Notes under the pieces: model-generated
The model's database searches: none
What the model was told of the DNA's origin: nothing
What the model saw: only the letters and a program-made list of their open reading frames with translations
Translations under genes and position numbers: made by a program
Shown: one piece after another, positions 6,082 through 10,967 of the stretch
Layout: each line of letters starts with the position of its first letter
Numbering within the stretch: position 1 is the stretch's first letter
DNA from: Thermoprotei archaeon
GTDB lineage: Archaea > Thermoproteota > Thermoprotei_A > Sulfolobales > Fervidicoccaceae
Length of the DNA: 10,967 bases
NCBI GenBank assembly: GCA_022759165.1
Contig: JAEMPT010000038.1
Coordinates: forward strand, 1-10,967
Direction of reading: 5' to 3'

Positions 6082-7881
6082 CTAGACGAAGGCGTACATG
6101 GGATCGGTCTTCCTCTTTATCTTTATGATTTCCCCGAGCACCATGAGAGAGTCATCGCTGAAATGACTTTTCAGCTCTGTAAGCATGAGCCTGGCATGCT
6201 GGTCTGGCACATCGGTGTAAATTATATCCCCCTCGTTAATATGTCTCCCAACCATCACATTACCCTTTATCGATAGAGCTACTTGCATACCGACTCTAGC
6301 CTCCTTCAGGGACTGCCCCTTGTCCTGTAGCTGATGGACCACGCCGACCCTCTTTCCATCCTCCGTTATGAGGGGAGCACCTGGCCTGAGAATTCCTCCA
6401 AGGACCTCTATCCCTACTATGACCGGGTCGCTCCTCCTGAACACGAAGCCTGGGAGGATCCTGAACTTAGCTGGCCAAACCAACGAATCGAGTACCTTCT
6501 CCACCTCCCTCCTCTTTAGCTCCTCCCTCCACTTAAAGTAGTCCTCCAGAAGCCTATATATCACGTTGTTCACCATTATGGGAATCCCGGCCCTCTCAGC
6601 CTCTTCCCTGGCCTCTGGAAGAACCTTCACGTTGAAGCCAAGTATAATTCCGAGGCTTTCATCTCCCTGCTTCGATATCGATGCCTCCACCACATCCCTC
6701 TTGGATATAGCCCCCACATCCGCAAGCCTAACGGGAACTTTCTCCCTCCTAAGCGCTTCCACCAGGGCCTCGAGAGTTCCCAGAGCGTCCGCCTTCGCTA
6801 CCACTCCCGACTTATCAGTTCTGATCTTCACGCTCTCTATATCCTCGATTATCTTCCTCTTCACCTCTTCAAGCCTTTCCTCGGACTCCACGACGAGGAT
6901 CGGGGTTCCAGCCAAGGCCTTTTCCAGATCAGGGGCCACAACCTTGACGCCGCTTGAAGCATAGACCTCGTCCACGCTCATGAACTTATCCTCTGGAGAC
7001 CTGATCTCCTGCAGTGGTTTGGGCATAAGGAGGGCCCTTACCTTCGTAACTATGACCCCTTCGCTACCTCCCAAAGCAATGGTATCTCCCTTCTTTAAAA
7101 CCCCATCATATATTATGCAATCAGCCGTGTATCCTAGGCCACTGACCTCCTTGACCTCGAGCACTACCCCCTTCGCGGGACCCATAGCGAAAGCTAGCCT
7201 GTCCTTCAAGTACTGTTGAGCTAATCCAGCTAGCACAGCCAGCAGCTCCGCTATGCCTTCCCCCGTCCTTGCAGAGACTGGAACTATGCTTACAGTCCTA
7301 GTGAAGTCCTTAATCCTATCGAACCTATCGCTGTTGAAGCCGTGTTTGCCAAGCTCCCCCATGAGCCTGTATATCCTCTCATCCAGCTCATCCTTAACCC
7401 TCTGCTCCTGTCTCTGGTACGATATTAGGAAGGGCTCCCCGGGGTAGCTCCTCCAGCCTGGTATCTTGTCTATTTTGTTCGCCGCCACGAGGAACGGGAC
7501 CCGCTTGGACTTGATTAGCTGCAGCGATTCTATAGTCTGCTCCTTAAAACCTTCTATTATATCCACGACCAGGATTGCGAAGTCCGCTATCTCGCCGCCC
7601 CTCCTCCTCATGTTCATGAATAGCTCATGCCCGGGCGTATCTATGAAGAGAAGTCCGGGGATCTTAAGCTTCACAGGTATAACCTTTTTCAATGGAGCGG
7701 CTATCTCCTCTATAACTCTCGATGGTACCACGCTCGCCCCCACATGCTGCGTGATCTCCCCTGGCTCCCTCCTAGCAACGCTCGTTCCCCTTATCCTGTC
7801 TAACAACGTCGTCTTACCATGATCCACGTGCCCCATCACAACCACTATCGGTTGCCTCAGAGGCTTCTCGCTCTTCTCCAA
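6082..7881 (-). CDS. infB: Translation initiation factor aIF5B (IF2 family GTPase)
   Basis: Ribosome-dependent GTPase that promotes initiator-tRNA placement and subunit joining. The product is 599 aa from the chosen start. Motifs: G1 GHVDHGKT (17-24), switch I GEITQHVGA (41-49, Thr44), G3 DTPGHE (81-86) and G4 NKID (135-138), followed by the long archaeal/eukaryotic-type insertions and domains II-IV. A long bacterial-style N-terminal extension is absent, as expected in archaea. The reading frame is open back to a TTG at 7926, but that codon is only 5 nt past the TATA-like box (7931-7938) and thus upstream of the likely transcription start. TTG at 7879-7881, with GGGGAG (7887-7892) 5 nt before it, is therefore the better start. 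It is apparently a single-gene transcript, divergent from rps6e. Confidence 0.95.
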   Translation of the reverse strand: MEKSEKPLRQPIVVVMGHVDHGKTTLLDRIRGTSVARREPGEITQHVGASVVPSRVIEEIAAPLKKVIPVKLKIPGLLFIDTPGHELFMNMRRRGGEIADFAILVVDIIEGFKEQTIESLQLIKSKRVPFLVAANKIDKIPGWRSYPGEPFLISYQRQEQRVKDELDERIYRLMGELGKHGFNSDRFDRIKDFTRTVSIVPVSARTGEGIAELLAVLAGLAQQYLKDRLAFAMGPAKGVVLEVKEVSGLGYTADCIIYDGVLKKGDTIALGGSEGVIVTKVRALLMPKPLQEIRSPEDKFMSVDEVYASSGVKVVAPDLEKALAGTPILVVESEERLEEVKRKIIEDIESVKIRTDKSGVVAKADALGTLEALVEALRREKVPVRLADVGAISKRDVVEASISKQGDESLGIILGFNVKVLPEAREEAERAGIPIMVNNVIYRLLEDYFKWREELKRREVEKVLDSLVWPAKFRILPGFVFRRSDPVIVGIEVLGGILRPGAPLITEDGKRVGVVHQLQDKGQSLKEARVGMQVALSIKGNVMVGRHINEGDIIYTDVPDQHARLMLTELKSHFSDDSLMVLGEIIKIKRKTDPMYAFV

Positions 7882-7886
7882 TTCAG

Positions 7887-7892
7887 CTCCCC
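7887..7892 (-). promoter_or_regulatory. infB: Shine-Dalgarno GGGGAG deciding the infB TTG start
   Basis: GGGGAG lies 5 nt before TTG 7881 on the minus strand, inside the short leader predicted from the TATA-like box. No comparable site precedes the upstream TTG at 7926. Confidence 0.55.
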
Positions 7893-7930
7893 TATGCAGG
7901 GATTCGGCGCGGAGCCTTAAAAACAATATC

Positions 7931-7938
7931 TTTTATAA
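7931..7938. promoter_or_regulatory. TATA-like element usable on both strands between infB and rps6e
   Basis: The plus strand reads TTTTATAA and the minus strand TTATAAAA, both good archaeal TATA boxes. On the minus strand it predicts a start near 7908 for infB. On the plus strand it predicts a start near 7962 and a leader of about 55 nt for rps6e. A weaker plus-strand alternative is the ATTATC region around 7954-7959. The rest of the 135-bp gap (7882-8016) shows no other gene. Confidence 0.5.
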
Positions 7939-8016
7939 CCATTCTAGCAAAGACATTATCGTACATCCGGGAATGAACCACGCAGTGGGGATTCTGGATG
8001 ATCGGAGGTATGTAAG

Positions 8017-8676
8017 ATGCCGGAATTCAAATTGGTGATATCGGACCCAACTCCAGCGTCCCCCGCGATTAAGGTCAAGGTGGTCGGGGACGAGAAGATA
8101 GCTCTAAGCAAGGAGCAGAAAGAGGGAAGAAGGCTTCCCGTAGCTGAGCTCTCTAAGGCTCTCGCGGAGAAGCTTGGCGTAGATGAGAGCAGCGCCATCA
8201 CGCTCAAGTTCGCTTTAGAGGGCGGGAAGGTCGTGAAGCTCCACTTCAAGGCCTCAGCGAAGGAAGGAACGGAGGAGAACGTTATCAGGGTGCCACAGGA
8301 CATTCTTACGGAGAAGGTCGGGGAAATGGAGGCGGAGGCTGAAGCGTTCAAGTCTAAGGCCTTCCAGCTTATCCTCGATGATTCGACCAGCAGGAGATTT
8401 ATAGGAATGAAGATCGGGGACGAGATCGATGGCGTGATCGTTGGGCTGAGCGGAAAACTGAGGATAAAGGGAGGGAGCGACAGCAGCGGCTTCCCCATGA
8501 GGTCGGATATACCTGGACCCGTCAAGAAGAGGATCCTTCTCTCCAGCCCACCCGGCTTCCATCCTAGGAGCAGGGGGGAAAGGAGGAGGAAAATCGTCAG
8601 GGGGAACACTATAGACGAGAGCATGGTCCAGATAAACGCGGTGCTCGTCAGGGAGAAGGGGGCTGAGAAGAAATAG
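8017..8676 (+). CDS. rps6e: Small-subunit ribosomal protein S6e, long form
   Basis: 30S ribosomal protein S6e (219 aa). The N-terminal strand FKLVISDP (4-11) and the C-terminal core are diagnostic: GMKIGDEIDG (130-139), LRIKGGSDSSGFPMR (148-162), then PGFHP (179-183), GERRRKIVRGNTI (187-199) and VQINAVLV. Many archaeal S6e proteins are about 125-130 aa. Here roughly 90 extra residues sit between ISDP and the GMKIGDEIDG block, comprising a KVKVVGDEK strand, a helix (43-55) and a VIRVPQDIL segment. From memory, Sulfolobus S6e has a comparable insertion and total length, so this is a lineage feature and not a fusion artefact. The ATG has GGAGGT (8004-8009) 7 nt upstream. It is first in the operon with aIF2-gamma, 20 nt ahead of it. 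Confidence 0.95.
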   Translation: MPEFKLVISDPTPASPAIKVKVVGDEKIALSKEQKEGRRLPVAELSKALAEKLGVDESSAITLKFALEGGKVVKLHFKASAKEGTEENVIRVPQDILTEKVGEMEAEAEAFKSKAFQLILDDSTSRRFIGMKIGDEIDGVIVGLSGKLRIKGGSDSSGFPMRSDIPGPVKKRILLSSPPGFHPRSRGERRRKIVRGNTIDESMVQINAVLVREKGAEKK

Positions 8677-8696
8677 CCCTTGGAAAGTGATACCCG

Positions 8697-9935
8697 ATGA
8701 GCTATGAAGAGAAGAAGCAGCCGGAAGTGAACATAGGCACAGCAGGTCACGTAGATCATGGAAAAACGACCCTGATCTCCGCAATAACAGGTATATGGAC
8801 ATCTAGGCACAGCGAAGAGCTCAAGAGGGGCATGACCATAAAGCTCGGCTACGCTGACGGTGCCATATACAAATGCGAGGGTGCTCCCTTTCCAGAGGCC
8901 TACCAGCCCTTCCCCGAGTGTCCACAGGGTTCTAACCCTAAGCTCCTGAGGCGGGTCTCATACGTAGATGCTCCTGGTCACGAAGTGCTTATGGCTACAA
9001 TGCTCGCCGGCGCGGCCATAATGGACGGCGTCCTCCTAGTCATAGCCGCGAACGAGAGGGTTCCCCAGCCCCAGACGGCCGAGCACTTCGCAGCCCTTAG
9101 CGTCATAGGGCAGAAGAACATCATAATAGTGCAGAACAAGGTCGATGTCGTCTCTCCAGAGAAGGCTAGGGAGAACTATGCAGAGATAAAGAAGATGATC
9201 GAGGGGACTTGGGCGGAGAATGCACCAATAATACCTATATCCGCGCTTAAGCGTGGCAACATAGACGTCCTCATGGCGGCCATAGAGAAGTACATCCCCA
9301 CACCTCAGAGGGACATGAGCAAGGATCCTCTGATGTACGTTGTCAGGAGCTTCGATGCGAACAGGCCTGGAACACCTCCGGAGAAGCTTGTTGGCGGGAT
9401 CGTTGGAGGCAGCTTGATACAGGGGAAGCTGAGCGTCGGAGACGAGATAGTAATACTACCGGGTATAAAAGTTAAGAAGCCGGGAGGGAGGGAGGTATAC
9501 GAGCCCTTGGAGAGCAAGGTTGTGAGCCTAAAGTTCGGGGAAATGAGCGTGGATACAGCATTGCCAGGGGGGCTCTTGGCCATAGGAACCCAGCTAGATC
9601 CTTCGCTCACGAAGGGAGACAATTTGGTAGGTAGCGTAGTTACAAAGGCAGGGGTCGAGCTCCCGGTTACCAGCGAAATAGATGCGGAGTACCATCTGTT
9701 CGAGAGGGTTGTTGGGCTTAGGGAGAAGACGACCGTCTCCCCAATCCAGGCGAGGGAGCCCCTCATGATAACCGCGGGGACCTCTGTAACTATGGGGATA
9801 GTTACCAGGGTCTCCTCTTCCTCGTTCTCCGCGACGCTCAGGAGGCCAATAGTCGCATTGCAGAAAAGCAGGATAGCGATAAGCAGGCAGGTACAGGGAA
9901 GGTGGAGGCTCATAGGATGGGGACTGATAAAGTAG
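8697..9935 (+). CDS. eif2g: Translation initiation factor aIF2 gamma subunit
   Basis: GTPase subunit of the aIF2 heterotrimer, which carries initiator Met-tRNA to the small subunit. The 412-aa product has G1 AGHVDHGKT (16-24), switch I RGMTIKLGYA (44-53), G3 DAPGHE (91-96), NKVD (147-150) and SALK (182-185), then two beta-barrel domains (from about 205 and 320) ending with SRQVQGRWRLIGWGLIK. The zinc-knuckle region (58-84) has only Cys60 and Cys75; in Sulfolobus and Pyrococcus proteins the same region has two CxxC pairs, so the partner cysteines appear as Ala63 and Gly78. The neighbouring PEAY and LLRRVSYVDAPGHE text aligns well, so a reading-frame error is unlikely. The ATG is preceded by GGAAAGTGAT, a partial anti-Shine-Dalgarno match. 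Confidence 0.97.
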   Translation: MSYEEKKQPEVNIGTAGHVDHGKTTLISAITGIWTSRHSEELKRGMTIKLGYADGAIYKCEGAPFPEAYQPFPECPQGSNPKLLRRVSYVDAPGHEVLMATMLAGAAIMDGVLLVIAANERVPQPQTAEHFAALSVIGQKNIIIVQNKVDVVSPEKARENYAEIKKMIEGTWAENAPIIPISALKRGNIDVLMAAIEKYIPTPQRDMSKDPLMYVVRSFDANRPGTPPEKLVGGIVGGSLIQGKLSVGDEIVILPGIKVKKPGGREVYEPLESKVVSLKFGEMSVDTALPGGLLAIGTQLDPSLTKGDNLVGSVVTKAGVELPVTSEIDAEYHLFERVVGLREKTTVSPIQAREPLMITAGTSVTMGIVTRVSSSSFSATLRRPIVALQKSRIAISRQVQGRWRLIGWGLIK

Positions 9936-10348
9936 CGGGCAAGGTATACGCGGTCCTTGACTCCAACGCTCTTTTGCAAATTTATAGAGGAGTGGGGTTG
10001 TTCGAGCAGATCGAGGAATCCCTCGATGTTAAACCCATCTTCGTTTGTCCCGATGCTGTCCTGAAGGAGCTCGAGGACATAGAATCGAGAGGAGGAGAGC
10101 TATCCAGGGCCGCTAGGCTCGCCCTTGAGGTTGCTACGGGTATATGCTCTGAGCTGAAAACGGGAGAAAAAAGCGGGGACAACTCCGTCATAAAGGCTGC
10201 ACTCGAGCTTCAGGAGGAAGGAAGCAAGGTCCTAGTGGTAACGAGCGATAGGGAGCTGAGGAAAAGGCTGAGGACCTTGGGCATAAAAACCGTTTACTAT
10301 AGGGAATCGCAGCACCGCTTCGAGGTCGAGGTTAAGGATGTTCTCTAG
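9917..10348 (+). CDS. PIN-domain ribonuclease (Fcf1/Utp24-like archaeal family)
   Basis: Predicted single-domain metal-dependent endoribonuclease of 143 aa. The PIN acidic set is visible, numbered from the chosen start: Asp15 in VLDSNALL, Glu51 in VLKELEDI, Asp88 in GDNSVIKAA and Asp111 in VVTSDRELRKRL. Relatives include eukaryotic Fcf1/Utp24, which cut pre-rRNA, and VapC toxins. There is no antitoxin gene beside it, and it is wired into a translation-factor operon, so a housekeeping rRNA-processing role is the better inference. The start is ATG at 9917, with GGAGG (9904-9908) 8 nt upstream; GTG at 9902 would include that site. It overlaps the aIF2-gamma 3' end by 19 nt, so translation is coupled. 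Confidence 0.87.
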   Translation: MGTDKVAGKVYAVLDSNALLQIYRGVGLFEQIEESLDVKPIFVCPDAVLKELEDIESRGGELSRAARLALEVATGICSELKTGEKSGDNSVIKAALELQEEGSKVLVVTSDRELRKRLRTLGIKTVYYRESQHRFEVEVKDVL

Positions 10349-10356
10349 GGAATTCG

Positions 10357-10364
10357 TTTTATAC
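10357..10364 (+). promoter_or_regulatory. TATA-like box for rpo7 (TTTTATAC)
   Basis: TTTTATAC lies in the 77-bp AT-rich gap after the PIN gene and predicts initiation near 10388 with a leader of about 38 nt. T-rich runs at 10366-10374 and 10391-10396 could also end the upstream operon. Another weak TATA-like site is at 10379-10386. rpo7 may therefore have its own promoter or be read through. Confidence 0.35.
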
Positions 10365-10414
10365 TCCCTTTTCTTATCATTTATTGAGAGGTTTTTCGTC
10401 CAAATCGTTTGAAT

Positions 10415-10422
10415 AGGTGATC
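10415..10422 (+). promoter_or_regulatory. rpo7: Shine-Dalgarno AGGTGATC deciding the rpo7 start
   Basis: AGGTGATC is an eight-base match to the core complement of the archaeal 16S 3' end. It ends 3 nt before ATG 10426. The possible GTG start at 10417 is inside this site and is therefore unlikely. Confidence 0.6.
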
Positions 10423-10425
10423 TTT

Positions 10426-10962
10426 ATGTTTATGATATCAAGGGTAAGGGAAATAGTGAGGATCCCTCCAGATAAAATGAACGAAGACATAAACAAGGTA
10501 GCGAGCGAAGTTTTGAACGCTCAGTACTCAGGCTACTATGACGATGACCTTGGAATAATAATCGGCATCTATGACGTCTCCGTGGAGCCGGTGGGGAAGA
10601 TACTCCACGGCGATGGGGGAGTCTATCATAGGGCGGAAGCGAGCATTCTCTCTTTGAAGCCCGTAATGAACGAGGTCATATTGGGAACAGTCAGCGGGGT
10701 CAAGGAGTTCGGGATATTCGTTAGAATGGGACCGGTTGAGGGCTTCGTGCATAAGTCCCAGCTTTCAGACGAGTTCGTTGAATATGACTCGAGCAGGCAG
10801 GCCTTCTTCCTCAAGCAGAGCAACAGGTACATAGAAAAGGGGGACATCGTAAGAGCAAGGGTCATAGCGTTCAGCTATAGCCCTGAGAAGAGGGAGATAA
10901 GGGTTCAGCTGACTATGAGGCAGCCCTATCTTGGCAAGATCTCCCTCAAATCCTCGAGGTGA
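10426..10962 (+). CDS. rpo7: DNA-directed RNA polymerase subunit Rpo7 (RpoE1)
   Basis: Archaeal RNAP stalk subunit, homologue of eukaryotic Rpb7, which pairs with Rpo4 and binds emerging RNA. The 178-aa product starts with an N-terminal tip domain (about 1-82) with the typical VREIVRIPPDKM opening, GKILHGDGGVYHRA (58-70) and SLKPV. An S1 RNA-binding domain follows (about 83-165) with GTVSGVKEFGIFVRMG (87-102) and EGFVHKSQL. Length is close to the usual 180-190 aa. The start is ATG 10426; ATG 10432 (two codons later) is also possible. The TGA is at 10960-10962. The stop sits inside GAGGTGA, which looks like a ribosome-binding site for a following gene; in many archaea that gene is Spt4/RpoE2, but it lies outside this window. 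Confidence 0.95.
   Translation: MFMISRVREIVRIPPDKMNEDINKVASEVLNAQYSGYYDDDLGIIIGIYDVSVEPVGKILHGDGGVYHRAEASILSLKPVMNEVILGTVSGVKEFGIFVRMGPVEGFVHKSQLSDEFVEYDSSRQAFFLKQSNRYIEKGDIVRARVIAFSYSPEKREIRVQLTMRQPYLGKISLKSSR
10956..10962 (+). promoter_or_regulatory. Ribosome-binding site-like GAGGTGA at the window edge
   Basis: GAGGTGA spans the last codons of rpo7 and its stop. It probably serves a gene starting within about 10 nt of the right edge, which implies tight coupling. The gene itself is not visible. Confidence 0.35.
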
Positions 10963-10967
10963 ACTCT

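Noticed and set aside
6566..6964. Plus-strand open frames opposite infB (this and several others to 7822)
   Set aside because: All are antisense to conserved GTPase sequence, with Ser-rich translations and no family signal.
7956..8810. Long 284-codon open frame on the minus strand opposite rps6e and the start of aIF2-gamma
   Set aside because: It lies antisense to two certain genes, reads as low-complexity Ser/Leu/Pro text with no recognisable domain, and is explained as a codon-bias shadow.
9305..9979. 224-codon open frame antisense to aIF2-gamma
   Set aside because: Opposite a highly conserved gene, Ser/Thr/Pro-rich, no domain; a shadow frame.
9902..10348. VapBC-type toxin-antitoxin module around the PIN gene
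   Set aside because: No small DNA-binding antitoxin gene lies on either side; both neighbours are core translation/transcription genes.

Overview
The window reads as archaeal chromosome. It encodes translation initiation factors aIF5B and aIF2-gamma, ribosomal proteins S6e and L18Ae/LX, prefoldin alpha, the RNase P protein Rpr2/Rnp4, FtsY and RNA polymerase subunit Rpo7, all archaeal or eukaryote-like types. TATA-like boxes and GGAGG/GGTGATC ribosome-binding sites precede several genes. S6e is the long form (about 219 aa) that I associate with Sulfolobus-type Crenarchaeota, so a TACK-lineage thermophile, possibly korarchaeal or crenarchaeal, is my best guess. No rRNA is present to settle it.

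Layout. (1) 31-2763, minus strand: a three-gene ECF vitamin/micronutrient transporter operon in the order S component, fused double ATPase, T component, each overlapping the next. (2) 2764-2919: a 156-bp divergent promoter region holding a perfect 14-bp palindrome beside the ECF TATA-like box. (3) 2920-3822, plus strand: an Ntn-hydrolase of the isoaspartyl peptidase/L-asparaginase family. Its 3' end overlaps, tail to tail, the end of the next operon. (4) 3796-5982, minus strand: rpl18a, pfdA, ftsY, rnp4 and a CRM-domain (YhbY-like) gene, tightly packed. (5) 6082-7881, minus strand: aIF5B (infB), separated from rpl18a by a T6 tract and a TATA-like box. (6) 7882-8016: a divergent promoter with a TATA-like element readable on both strands. 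(7) 8017-10348, plus strand: rps6e, aIF2-gamma and a PIN-domain nuclease gene. (8) 10426-10962, plus strand: rpo7, whose stop lies in a new GAGGTGA motif that may be the ribosome-binding site of a gene beyond the window.

Most of the window is core information processing: initiation, ribosome assembly, nascent-chain folding and targeting, tRNA maturation and transcription. The ECF operon and the hydrolase are the metabolic part. I found no mobile element, CRISPR array, RNA gene or clear evidence of a wholly new system. The points most worth checking are the palindromic candidate operator, the ECF coupling motifs that depart from consensus, the aIF2-gamma zinc knuckle with two of four cysteines, the long S6e, and several start codons that move once promoters and ribosome-binding sites are considered.
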